NCBI GenBank assembly: GCA_035048495.1
Contig: CM068546.1
Location: 13,832,435 to 13,896,434, forward strand
Length of the DNA stretch: 64,000 nt
Reading direction: 5' to 3'
DNA from: Euptelea pleiosperma
Lineage: Eukaryota; Streptophyta; Magnoliopsida; Ranunculales; Eupteleaceae
The position numbers were made by a program, and so were the translations under genes. The notes under the pieces are model-generated. The model searched no databases. It was not told where the DNA came from and saw only the letters and a list, made by a program, of their open reading frames with translations. Shown piece by piece: positions 33,401 through 44,475 of the stretch (its first letter is position 1; the number at the start of each line of letters is the position of its first letter).

Positions 33401-34250
33401 AAGCCTGCTCTTAGAAGTTTATCAATTTCATCTCTTACGGCCGTCTGCTTCTCTGATGATACAACCCTTGGCCATTGTCTGATCGGAGTATACCTCTGAT
33501 TCACATTCAGTTTATGGCATGAAATGTCCAGGTTTATCCCCGGTATATCTTCAAGCGACCAGGCAAATACATCCCGATAGGTTTTTCAATGGTTCCGAGG
33601 TTAACTTCTACTGTTAGCTCAACTGTCGGCTCAACTGTCGGCCTTCCCTGATCCCTCTCGTTGCATAGATCAGAGGCCAGATGTTGTGGTTGCTACGAAC
33701 TGTCGGCGGGTGGCTTGCTGCTCTGGGGATCAGTTCCAGGTTTAGCCGCCTTTTCCGGCCTGACAGCCGTCGCGTAGCACTTTTTTGACAAAGTTTGATC
33801 TCCCCGGATCTCTACAGTCCCTTATTCAGTGGGGAACCGGATCAGTTGATGGTAGGTCGATGGAACAACCTTCATCCCATGGAGCCATCCTCTCCCCAAG
33901 ATTGCGTTGTATGGTGATGGTGTGTCTACGACCAGGAAATCCACCATCCGCACGGCCGGTCCTGCCCTTACTTGCAGCGTCATTTTCCCCAGGGCATACA
34001 CCTTTTGTCTGTTGAAACCAATTAATGGCGCTACCGTCGATTCCAACGTGAACTCCGAGAAATTCATCCTTCTGTAGGCGTCGGCGAACTAGATCTCGGC
34101 CGAACTCCCCGGATCGATGAGGATGCGCTTGACATTGAAGTTACCGATGAAAATCGTTAGTAGCAGTGCGTCTGAATGAGGCAGGTTCACCCCATCTAGG
34201 TCCATGTTTGAGAAGGTGATCCCGCCCTCTGGGGCGCCCTCAGTGACCCT
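30422..34250 (-). pseudogene. Tat Gypsy pol: protease, RT, RNase H, second RNase H, integrase
   Basis: Minus-strand order: protease (LIDPGSSAEI, 34120-34090; AILGRGWLHGM near 33890), reverse transcriptase (CIDFTNLNKACPKDPYPLP near 33290; MPFGLKNAGTSYQRLINRMF; VYIDDMMVKS near 33030), RNase H (PVFFTSKTL..KYALIEK near 32490), the extra archaeal-type RNase H of Tat elements (LFTDGSTNEDGS near 32120; ASNNEAEYEA; YSDSQLVV), then integrase ([45 protein letters not shown]). The frame ends in KIFYQ and a TAA at 30422-30424. Stops occur between almost every pair of domains, and the second Cys of the integrase zinc finger is lost (KCPSY). Catalytic residues themselves are mostly kept. Products would act in reverse transcription and integration, but the protein cannot be made intact. 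Confidence 0.92.
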
Positions 34251-35811
34251 GAAGAATCTTGGCCCTTGTGTTACGTTTAAGACCTCCCGGAGGAGTTCAA
34301 CCTGCCGAGAGCTGATACGATCTTGCCTCTCCAATTCTCGGTTGGTCATCTTGTTTGGGCCACCGTGTATTACATCGATGATCATAGCCGGCATCGCTAT
34401 TTTGTTGGCTCCCTCTTTGGGATCATTATTGGCTCGTTTCGCGACATCTTCTGCTTGTCGGATGTACTGGCCTAGGTGGCCTTCGCCGATCAGGTCCTCT
34501 ATGCGGTTCTTGAGGGCGTAACACTTGTTTATCTCATGCCCCTGGTACATGTGGAAGGCGCAGTATTTATTCCTGTCCCGCGTTGTTGCTGTCTCGTGGT
34601 TCATGAGCTGAGGCCACTACACCAAGTCCTTGATCAGTTTCAAGGCCTCCTCTAGGGGGATGGTCAGAGGTGTGTAGGTACGATCGTCCCATGCCTGCGG
34701 TTTCTTGCCGGCCCGGCCTTCAAACTTCCTCCTCTTCTCTTTCTCCTCCTTCGGAGGGGGCTTCTCAACTCCCAAGATCGTGTTGGCCTTCTTGGTGTAG
34801 AGTAGCGTGTCGTCTTCAAGTCTGGCATACTTCTCGGCCCTTGAAAACAAAGCGTCGAGGTCCGACGGGCGATTCTTTGTGAGTGACCAGTAGAGTCTGG
34901 ATTCTATCGGCAGGACTTTCCTATTTGCCGTAACGACATGTTTATCGTCATAGTCCTCCACTGTGATCATGTCGTTGCGGAACCGCTTGGTGAAGTTCCG
35001 CACAGTTTCCTTCTGATCTTTCTTTATGTCGAATAGAACGTCGACATCTTTTCGGTGGAGCCTGTTACAAGAATACTGGGAGATAAACAGTGAGCTTAAA
35101 TCCGAAAAATCATGCACCGACCTGGGGGGCAATCGGTTGAACCAGATGAGAGCCTCCTCGCTCAGCGTGAATGGGAACAACCGACACATCAAACGGTCGT
35201 CAAATTCTCACATTGTCATTGTCTTTCGGTACCGAAGAACGTGATTCACAGGGTCCAACACCCCTGTGAAAGTTGGGAATTTCGGATAGGAGAAAGATGA
35301 GGGTGCCCGGTATTGTTGGACGTTCTCGATGAATGGAGAGTCCCTCGGCATTCGGGTTGCGATTGCCGTCATGCGGTCCGCGAGCGTCTCCTTCTTGCCG
35401 AGGAGACCTGCAACGAGTCCTGCCAATTGCTCGTGGGTCACTAGATGTGACACTGTTTATTCTACAAGCAATGTTGTTACCCTCTTGAGTGCTCCATCGG
35501 CCAGTTCCTCATCTTGTTGGCCTTTATTAACCCGCTCCCGACGTGGTTCCCCTGTTGCTACGGCTGTGCGCTTGTGACCTTTCTAGTCCGGTATGTCTGG
35601 ACGCCATATTAATGGACACCGGGTTGTTATCAGCTGGCTGCTTCTCCAGGCGCCTCCTCAGGCGTCTGTTCTCTTCTTGTAACCTTGCGACCAGCTCTTG
35701 CTGGTCAATCTGTTCTTTCCGTGCCCTTCTCCCCTCTGAGATAGTGTCCCAAAGGTCTCTGACAGGGCCGGCTTCCCTGCCATTCAACTCTGTTCGCCAC
35801 GTATTCACCAT
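34251..35811 (-). pseudogene. Tat Gypsy gag
   Basis: The minus-strand start at 35811 gives an Arg/Glu-rich N-terminal region (EENRRLRRRLEKQ). It is followed by SFSYPKFPTFTGVLDPVNHV, FPFTLSEEALIWFNRLPP, FSDLSSLFISQYSCN and ETVRNFTKRFR, the conserved retrotransposon gag block. YCAFHMYQGHEINKCYALKN near 34570-34515 is the Cys/His motif typical of Tat gag. Stops at about 35529, 35208 and 34617 break the frame. The primer-binding site lies about 50 bp upstream, so the start is well placed. Confidence 0.9.
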
Positions 35812-35845
35812 TCCGTTTCCTCTGGTCGAGGGTTATGTAAGTGCT

Positions 35846-35862
35846 TCCCACAGACGACGCTA
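35846..35862 (-). other. Primer-binding site of the Tat element
   Basis: The minus strand reads AGCGTCGTCTGTGGGAA a few bases after the 5' LTR ends. It matches the TGGCGCCGTCTGTGGGAA-type primer site of plant Tat elements with one or two changes. Confidence 0.7.
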
Positions 35863-35867
35863 GAAGA

Positions 35868-36750
35868 TGTGGGGGAAAATTTCTGTCTTTTACCCGCACA
35901 ATCCCCAAGGATACGGATTGGTGATTGGCGGACGAACTGCCCAACTTGATCGGCCCTGCCTCCGAGGATCCCCGGAGAAATGTGTCGGCACGTTCCTTGC
36001 TTTCCCGGACCTGTCCCTTCGCGAATGCCGTCGTGTCTCCGGTCACCGCAGTACCTGCAAATCACACTCCAACGCTCAAGTCAGGATGGATTCAAATACT
36101 GTGGGTCTCATTTTTGATACTTGTCTTTTACACTCTCACTTGTACTTTTTTCCTCCCTTTTTGTCATCAGATCTTCTTTCCTTTTATAGGGCCCTCAACG
36201 AGTGAGGCGTGGTTGAGGAGCCTGTAACCATCGCTTCTTGATAACGGTTTTCTGTTGCATTTCTTGGTGAGGGGAATGCTTTCCCCAGGCGCTCTGCGGC
36301 AGTTTTTCCATCAAGGCCCATCCTTCAGCCAGACGACTTCGACATGTTGTCCGACAAGGCTCATCCTTCAGTTGAACGGCTTCGACATGTGTTCCGACAA
36401 GGTCCATCCTTCTGTAAGACGGCTTCGGCATGTGTTCCGACAAGGTCCATCCTTCTGTCGGACGGCTTTGGCATGTGTTCCGACAAGGTCCATCCTTCTG
36501 TAGGATGGCTTCAGCATGTGTTCCGACAAGGTCCATCCTTCTGTAGGATGGCTTCGGCATGTGGTCCGACAAGGCCCATCCCTAAGTCGGACGGCTTCTG
36601 CAGTTATTCCGCCAAGGAGATGTGTTCATCAAGCTATCGGCCGAGATAGTCCGTGAACCCCGGAGGCTCACATGTTGCTCCTCGGAGAATGTGCCCAGTT
36701 CATGTGACACGTGGCATTATCTTAGTCTCTCGAAAAATAGGGTACCCACA
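35868..36750 (-). repeat. 5' LTR of the Tat element
   Basis: 883 bp, borders TGTGGGG and TACCCACA. It aligns throughout with the 3' LTR with several percent mismatch by eye, including the seven-copy 43-bp array (about 36312-36613). Confidence 0.92.
36312..36613. repeat. 43-bp tandem repeat, seven copies (5' LTR)
   Basis: Same unit and order of variants as in the other LTR, so the array predates this insertion. Confidence 0.92.
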
Positions 36751-39147
36751 GACAGCAAGGGAGAAGATCACTGATCAATCCTCTGGGAATAAGATGGAGT
36801 AGCAGGTCTTTTCCTAAGGTGCTTGTGAAGCAAGGGGAACGAGTTGCCGGTGTAGCAGCGATGCAACCTTGCAAGAAATGAGGAGAGGATGCGACTTGCT
36901 GGTGAGGGAACAGGTGGAGTTGCAGACCGTCTGAACCAACAATGAAGGAGATCCAACGGTCAGCAATTGTGGAGAAAGTCGCACAGACTGCTACTATGAA
37001 CACCGATTGGTGTTGCACGTTGGTGGAGCTGTCCACGTAGCTTCCTGAGTTGCAGCAGCCAGGAGCGCATGCAAATGTGCCGGAGAAGATGACTGGAGTA
37101 TGCACGTAATAATGGCAGTGGACCTCTTGTGAGAGATCGTTACAGTGATCTCTGTTGGAAGAAAACGCACTAGCATGGTGCGTTTGCTGGTGAAGAACTG
37201 ATAGATGAGAGGTGTTCCTACTGAATGTTCTGAAAATGAAGATGGAAGAAACTACCAGCCGGAGTTGCAGTGGGAGTTGCTGGTGGCGCACTTGAAGATG
37301 TGCTACGGTGAAGGAGTTTCTGGTCCGAGCGTGGAGCAGCAACCATGACCTGCGAGTCCAAGATGAAGGAGAAAATGAAAGAAGAAGAGGAGGAGTGCTT
37401 ACAGGTAGAAATAACGGCTAGGAGAGGGAGGCGCACTCAAGGAGGAAGAGCGCACATGGCATACCCGATGGGACTTGCATGTTTGCCAGCCAGCAAGTGG
37501 AGAGATGAAGGAGCTAGGCACTGCTGTTACTATTGGAGTTGCAGGCAACAACAAATGCTTCAGCTAGAGAAAGGGGAAGGGTGGTAGGAGAAGAAGGGAT
37601 AGATCCAAGTGAGGGTGGAGGGAACTCGAATAGCAACCGGAGTCGCAGGTGGCCAGAGTTGCAGACCTGCAACTCTGGTGAGCAAAAGAAAAGAAGAAGA
37701 AGAAGAAGAATCTGCTGGTGCTGGATCTGAGGTGCAGATCAGTGCAGTTGCTGGCAGCAACCATTAGAATGGGAGAGGAGAGGTAAGGTGTACATGGTGC
37801 TGTTTTGACAGCAAGGGGTTGCACGGGCTGGTGGACTGCAGCGTGAAAGGTTAACTGTTGTTCCTCCACAAAGATGCAGCTGCAACAAGAGAGGGAAGAC
37901 GTGGTTGAGATCCACGTTAAAGGAGAGGGTAATATTTAAAGAAGAAGGGAGATTGAGCAACACATGGTTGCTGGTTTGTGCTGTGCGTGGGAAGCAATGA
38001 TCCGTTGCCTGGAGTTGTAATGCACACCGTTGAAGATGGCGTATGTTGCTGGATTCCAACAAGAGAGGTTGAGGCAGTAGACACTTGCAGATCTTGGTGG
38101 AGTTCGTCGGAGAAGACGAAGTGAAGGTGCTTGTGCAACTCCGGTGAGCTTCTCGCCGAAGGCAATGGCAAGAGGTGGCAGCAAGAAAGGGGGAGGGAAC
38201 CCTTCGGCACTCAAGAGGAGCAACTCATGGGTTAGAGATAGGTTGAGAGAGAAGAGAATAGAGGAAAGTTTAAGGGGGAGGGAACCAACCCACTAAGAAG
38301 ACCCGTAGGTTCCTCTTATAGGTTTAAGAGATTTTTTTGTTCAAAGGAAGACTATTGGATCTCCCACTAAGAGGACCCGTAGGTTCCTCTTACAGGTTTA
38401 AGAGATTTTTTGTTCAAAGGAAGACTATTGGATCTCTTTAGATCCAACGGTTAGGAATAAGTTAGTTAGGATAGAGAGATGGGGGAGAGAAGAATCGGTC
38501 AAGTGAGACCGATTCTCTCTTATGTTGCAAGTGAGCATGGGCATGGGCATGGGTATGGGTCATGGGTCAAGGGCCAAAATAGATAGAGAGAGAAATAAGA
38601 GAGAGGTGAGAGAAAAATACAAAAATAATAACGTTTGAGGGTTTTGAATCCTAGTCTTCTTTATTCTCTCTCGTCCACTCCACCAATTAGTCAAACTTAT
38701 CCTTTGATGTCAATTGGTGTGGCCTTTAACACCTTAGTCCTTCTCTTGGTTTTCAGTTATTCTTCTCTCTCTTAGTCATTGTTCCGGCTCTACGATCCTC
38801 TAGCTTTGCCCGTACATGTCTTCTACCTTTTTATCCTAGCCCACTGGCTCTTTAAGCTTTGATAAAAGTCTTCTGTGGTTGATAGTGGGCCTGCCAGTCC
38901 TCTAGAATCGCCCGATAGGGTCTCCTGCAAGTGAAAAAGCGTGTAATGAGATTCAACTAAAATGGTTTGATACTGGACCATCCGAAATACGTATATTTCA
39001 TGCAAATAGTCGATTTTCGTCTAAAGAATGTGTTCTACGCAATGAAAGAAACTCTTACGTGAAAAAGTCGACGAAAAGACAAGTTTTACGTAGGAGAATG
39101 TGACATTGCTATAATGGCTTAAAATAAGCACTTTTGAGCAAATATCA
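36751..39147 (-). repeat. Large-LTR family copy, reversed, proximal part
   Basis: It ends at 39147 with the reversed LTR start (GCACTTTTGAGCAAATATCA). It holds the reversed tRNA-like segment (38643-38695) and reversed CATGGGTATGGGTCATGGG runs (about 38535-38570). The interior 36800-38230 is rich in GTTGCAG/CTGCAAC words and has only spurious frames. A near-duplicate 64-bp stretch repeats at 38286 and 38364. Confidence 0.72.
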
Positions 39148-39309
39148 AGGATTTTATCAAAATGGAGAGGATTCTTTTAAAATGTTTTAAAGCATTGTAT
39201 TTAAAAGGATTTAAAAAGAAAAGTTTTGAAAATAGAAGTTTTGGAAAAAAGGAGAAAGTCGACTTGAAGAAGGGGGCGGTGATTGAGGGTCAAGATGGAG
39301 GGCTGAACC

Positions 39310-41515
39310 GAAACCCTAAGAGATATATTATCTCTTCAACGGCTTGGAGTGGAGACCTCTCACCCCATCTCTTCTCTTACCGCCCCTCTCTTCTCCATGT
39401 TTTGGGAGAACCGAACCCCATCCATCTCACAATCTCTACCCAACCTTCTTCTTCTCTCTCCCACGTTCTCATGCTCCATCTCTCACAGCCACTATCTCAT
39501 TCTCTCCAAAAACCCAGCCGTCCTCACCTCTTCACCATCCTCTCTCCTTTTCATCTTCTTCACACAAAAAAACAAAAAAAAAACCAGAAAAAGAAAATGC
39601 AAGAAAAAAAATAGAAAAGAAATTAAAAGAGAAGAAGAATAAGAAATTGAGGAGAAAGCCAAGCATTCTCCCTCCATTGGAGTCGCCTGCCAGCTACCAC
39701 CGCTCTCTCCCCATGCTCTCAACCTTTCCCCTCCATCCACTTGATTGGTTCGCCTCCACCTTCACTCTCAAACCTGCAACTCCGAGTTGCAGGTTTGAAA
39801 CTCCATCGTTGCAGCCTCTCCAAATTAGGGGTGTCAACGGGTCGGTTCCGGTTCGGTTCCTAAAGTGACCAGAACTGGAACAATCGGTTCCGGTTCTTAT
39901 CGGTTCGGTTCCTTAACAGTTCTGGTTCTCATAGTGATGGATCCAGAATCGGAACCGATTATGTATTTATGTCGGTTCCAATTCCGGTTCTGGGTATATT
40001 GGGCCAAATCTTGAGAATATTAGAATATTTACACTATATTTATTTATTGGTACCGGTTCTTATCGGTTCGGTTCCGGTTCTTATCGATTTCGGTTCCATA
40101 TTAGGCTACCCAGAATCAGAACCGTTATTGTCGGTTTGGTTCCGGTTCTGGTTACTTTTTAATCGGTTCCCAAAAAAGTGGAACCGGAACCGGTGTTTTC
40201 GGTTCCGGTTCCGATTCGGTTCCGGATAAACGGGTAAAATTGACACCCCTACTCCAAATGCTTGCTCAACTTGCAACTCCGACAAGTCTGCCCTCTTCTT
40301 CAACTCCTTGCAGCCACCTGCAAGTGCTTAAGCTGCCGGTCTCACCTGCATATACTCCATCGTCCTCTTCAAAACTTCACCCAACCTGGTCGGAACGCTC
40401 TTGCCCCTGCCCTTTAGACGATACTGAAAGGTTGCACACCTGCAACTTCACTAGTAGCACCGTTGCACTCATCTTCTCAGGCTGTGATCTTCTTCTCTTC
40501 TCCAACTACAACACCTCCACCTGCAACTCCACTCCACGCTGGTGCATCCCCCTTACAAACCAGTCCATCTTCTTCTTTTAAGTGCATCTCACCTCCATAG
40601 CCACCACGTCGCCATCCCCTCCACCTAACGAAGCCGTGAACACCACCACCTCACGGGCTGCCATGACTGTCTTCTCTTTTGGGAACCTGCAAGTGCGTCT
40701 CGAATGCAAGAAACCTACAAGTCATTACCTCTCCTCCAAGCAACCACCATCCTCACATCTATTAGTTGGCAACGTCTCCTAAAACCAACAACTCCTTTGG
40801 CTGCCGTGTCATTCACACCATGGCAAAAGCATTTCTCCATGGGTCGGGATCCATGCATGCTTCTCACCTGGTCAAACCATTCCTCCCCAAATCTCTGGCC
40901 GATCTTGTCAAATCATTGCCCGATCTCATGGTCGATTACGTCTCTCTAGGTTGATTCTCTCACTCTTTTCTCTCTCCAAATCTTTCCTTTCACTCTCTCT
41001 CTAGTTCTTTTTATCTCCATCCATTTCTCTCTCTAAAACTTATGTTGTTTTTACTCTCTCTCTAGATTTTAGTATTCTCTCTGTCTCTCTTCTTTCTTTC
41101 TCTAGTTTAGTCTTTTTAAATGCTTTTTAGTTAGTCATTTTCCTTGGTTGTTTAATTGTTGTAAGCACATTTGATCAAGTAATAAATGTGGTTTGATTAA
41201 ATTGTTTTGATGTTTCTTATTTTCTTTGAATTTTTGCTCAAATAGTTCATAATTATCTCACTCAAAATGTTTGTTTTAATCTTAAACCATCACTCTCATC
41301 CCCTCATCATTCGTAGCATTTTCTATTAATTTTTGTTTCGATATTGCGCTCACTCACCCGAGTGCGGATGCGACATCCGACACTTCCCTCTGTACAAGAA
41401 ATGTCTACATTTTGCATGATTAAAAAATTGGATTTTACAAATGTGTTGAAATAAAGGTTTTCGATCTGACGACATGGAAAAACCTAGTTTCACTGAGTCA
41501 TCACTTGTGCCGTGT
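39310..41515 (+). repeat. Large-LTR family copy, plus orientation
   Basis: CT-rich beginning, TGCAACTCC words, then at 41140-41480 blocks parallel to 19780-20160 of the first copy (GTAAGCA, GTGCGGATGCGACATCCGACAC, GACATGGAAAAACC). It is interrupted by a hAT MITE at 39826-40251. Long frames such as 39344-39868 are not protein-like. Confidence 0.6.
39826..40251. mobile_element. hAT MITE with 8-bp target duplication
   Basis: Termini TAGGGGTGTCAA and TTGACACCCCTA, flanked by perfect CTCCAAAT (39818-39825 and 40252-40259). The 426-bp interior is made of GGTTCCGGTTC-type words. Textbook non-autonomous hAT. Confidence 0.95.
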
Positions 41516-41737
41516 AGTGAGAAAAGTTTTGATCCTCACACATTTGATCCATGGCGTTCCGACACTAAGTACCACCTGTCCTGGGTTAAGGCGGCTGTTA
41601 ACCCTAGTAACCCTTAACAGTGGAGAAAAAACAACCATAGTTAAGAGCCGCCTTAACCCAAGATAGGTGGCACTTAACTATAAGTGCCAGAACGCCATTG
41701 ATCAAAATGTGTCAGGATCTAAAAACTTCTCTCAACT
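41516..41737. mobile_element. Small foldback MITE
   Basis: Almost the whole 220 bp is an inverted repeat with arms of about 85 bp (AGTGAGAAAAGTTTTGATCC...GGCGTTCC...TGGGTTAAGGCGGCT) and a short centre at about 41610-41635. Could fold as one long hairpin. No clear target duplication. Confidence 0.7.
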
Positions 41738-43108
41738 TTTGTTTGACAAAGGATTATCACAACCGACTCAAATCGAATTTACCTCCGTGGTGTATTGTCT
41801 TTTTGTAGTTTGATCTAATCAAGATAGATTGTGGAATACAAACAAACAATCGCACAAGATAAGAGATTTTTAAGTGGAAACCTTAGCCAAGGAAAAACCA
41901 CGGGACCACGTCCAGACAGAAAGTATCACTAACTGGAAAGTTAAACGAAACAAAGGTTACCTACGCAGCACCGTTGCAAATACAACTTCCAACCTTGGCC
42001 AAGGCCTACTGCCGATGTGTCCACGTCCTCTGAATCAACGCTATTAATCCACGCGCGCCCTTCCAACTAAGAAGCCTTGTCCGGTTGTTCAGTTTGGTAC
42101 ACCCCAAACCTACCGTCGATCGGCTCCTCCGATCTTAATTCTCAACACTCCCACCTTTGTAGAAGGTGAAGGATTCAGTACACCCTGAACTCTAAGTTGC
42201 TCAAATGGTGTTGAGTCACACTAGTACACTCAGGCTACTAGGTCAAATATAGAAGTGGAAGACCTAAGCTAAGGAAAGGATCAAGCTCTTGGCTTTGATC
42301 AAGAAGAGAACAAGCTCACAAGATGTGAATGGAAAATAAGCTTCTTGCTCTTCGAATAGACACTTTAATAAATAAAACATTTTCTTCTCTCTCTTGAAGA
42401 TTGAGTCACTTTGTGTCTCTGTGTGTGTTTAGAGAAGGCATAGAAGGGTTGTATTTATAGAATTCTAAGACCCTGAGTCGTACAGAACGTGGGACAGTGG
42501 ATCCAAGAATTTTGAATCTGAGAAGGACCAATTCTGTGCATGGTCCAATCGATTGTACACTGGGTCCAATCGATTGGGCCATGTCCAATCGATTGGGGAT
42601 AAGTGTCCAACCGATTGGGCTCAATAAGATTTATGTTCCGAAAGCTCCAATCGATTATACAGGGTTCTCCAATCGATTTGACTCAGATAAGTTTCTGTCC
42701 TAAAGGCTCCAATCGATTACACAGAGTCTCCTCCAATCGATTGGAGATAAGTGTCAAATCGATTGGACTATCCCATTAGTCAATTTTATTGACTTAGATT
42801 CGGGTCAGTCCAATGACTAAGTTTGACAATTATATTTTGTTCATTTTAACCAACTCCTATGGCCACTAAGTCACTTATCTTCATAATCGAGCGTACACGA
42901 TCGTTAACTGACAAATCGGTAGTTACTCAAATAACTCCTGTCGTCAATCGTCTGATTCTTGTTGTCTCTGTCTTTTAGTCTTCACGTAGTTGGCGAAGTA
43001 TGCGTACCACTACATCTCCACACTACACTTGTGCTCGTAGGAACGGTTACAATAATATTTTTATGTCAAACGGAATCTTTGCCAAATTGAATGTGAAAAT
43101 ATTCCTTA
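41738..43108 (-). repeat. Reversed LTR of the CCAATCGATTGG family
   Basis: It mirrors 15608-17184: GATTATCACAACCGACTC, CACGGGACCACGTCCAGAC and AAAGTATCACTAACTGG, the CCAATCGATTGG cluster at 42540-42770, and the end ATATTCCTTACA at 43108. Preserves the empty site for the Harbinger MITE found at 23268. Confidence 0.82.
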
Positions 43109-44028
43109 CAACTTTTCCTCTTTATTTGGAACATGCATGTATGTGTGGCAGTTGTTGCAAACATTTTTCTCACATTATGTCCACGTTGGAGTCATTTCAT
43201 TTCAATAATTACAACACTTAATTTGTTTATAAAGAAACATAATTTGTCACTGATTCTCAATGAGATTTTAGATTTTCTTGACTAACACATCCGACGTACT
43301 AAAATCCTTACACGTGACCTGCCTTTAAATGGATCATAATCATGTAATTGGTGGACCCCTCTAAGATGCATTATAACCCAAAATTCATACCAAACTAATA
43401 ATCCTAATGTTAAGTCCTTGTACACATAAGGATTGTTAAAAAAAAAAATCTAATGTGAAGTCCGGTTATAGTGAAGAATCGATCCATAACAGATAGGACC
43501 CTAACCTAAGTATATAGTAGGGTTCTTTTATGGAAATGCAGTGTTCCCAGACTTGACCAAGACCGATATTTATAATAGTGCCAAGGAGTCAAGTTTCTTC
43601 GAAATTTGAGCATAAAAAGCATTTTATACAATTTTTATGCAACATATGGGTGCACCAATACCTTATTGAGGTACTAAATATTTACTGGTTCTATTTCTTT
43701 CAATTCTCACAATTAGGTGTTTTATGGGTACCCAATTACAAAATTACCTAGCAAATCCAAACTTAGGTCCATAACTTTTATGGCCCCAGTTGATAACTGA
43801 ATCGGTTCTTGAGGATCGTGTCATGTAGGTTTTCTAATAACTACTTCGATATGTTAATGATTACCTAATTGATAGGGCAAACTCAACGCTGATCATCTAA
43901 GTCTGCATTTTTGGGATTGCGATAACCCAAGCTTATAGTTTATTGTTTTTCAGACTGACTTTTATAGATATTGGGTTTAGGTATGACCAAACATTTTGTC
44001 ATTTAAATCGACTAATAAAAGCTAATGG
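43109..44028. other. AT-rich DNA, no gene seen
   Basis: No domain-bearing frame and no clear repeat border in this stretch. Confidence 0.4.
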
Positions 44029-44475
44029 TAGAGTTGTCAATGGATATTATTCGAATCGACTATAAGAATATCTAAATTTGAATTTGAGAAAAATGTCTAA
44101 TATTCAATTTTGATTTGATGCCCGATGGATATTTTAAATCAATATTCAAACCCAATTACATTATTAGATATCCAACAATACCTGATTCAAAAAATAGATT
44201 TATATAATAAATTATCATGTCTATATAATAATATACATACATATATAAAATAAATATAAGTATTATATTTTATATATAATAAATATTATTTAATTAATTA
44301 CATATGTATAGTAAATATAATTATTAAATAATACATCATATCGAATATATTAATAATGAATCTATATCCGAAAAGTATTTGAATATAAAAAAATTATCCG
44401 AATTCAAATCCGATATCTAAATTTTTTGGATAATTTTTTTATATTCGAATTTTTAATTATTTATTGACACCCCTA
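44029..44475. mobile_element. AT-rich hAT MITE
   Basis: Ends TAGAGTTGTCAATGG and TATTGACACCCCTA are inverted copies with mismatches. Flanks GCTAATGG and ACTAAAGG agree at 6 of 8 positions. The interior has TATCCGAATTC-type words in both orientations. Older than the 39826 copy judging by divergence. Confidence 0.78.

Larger units (their letters stand above)
26458..36750 (-). mobile_element. Tat-lineage Ty3/Gypsy retrotransposon with both LTRs
   Basis: The element is 10.3 kb with two similar LTRs, gag-pol on the minus strand and an extra ORF on the plus strand between pol and the 3' LTR. Flanking 5-mers are GAGAG (26453-26457) and GACAG (36751-36755), a near-match target duplication. The two RNase H regions and the CAFHMYQGHEINKC-type gag motif place it in the Tat lineage. 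In-frame stops in most domains make it defective. It is inserted in a reversed large-LTR copy. Confidence 0.92.

Noticed and set aside
36722..38223. Minus-strand frames of up to 206 codons rich in Ser, His and Thr
   Set aside because: Low-complexity CTGCAAC-type words in a reversed LTR, overlapping frames on both strands, no recognisable motif.
39162..39868. Frames of 150 and 174 codons
   Set aside because: They follow CT-rich and A-rich stretches of a large-LTR copy and run into the hAT MITE border. No protein-like composition.
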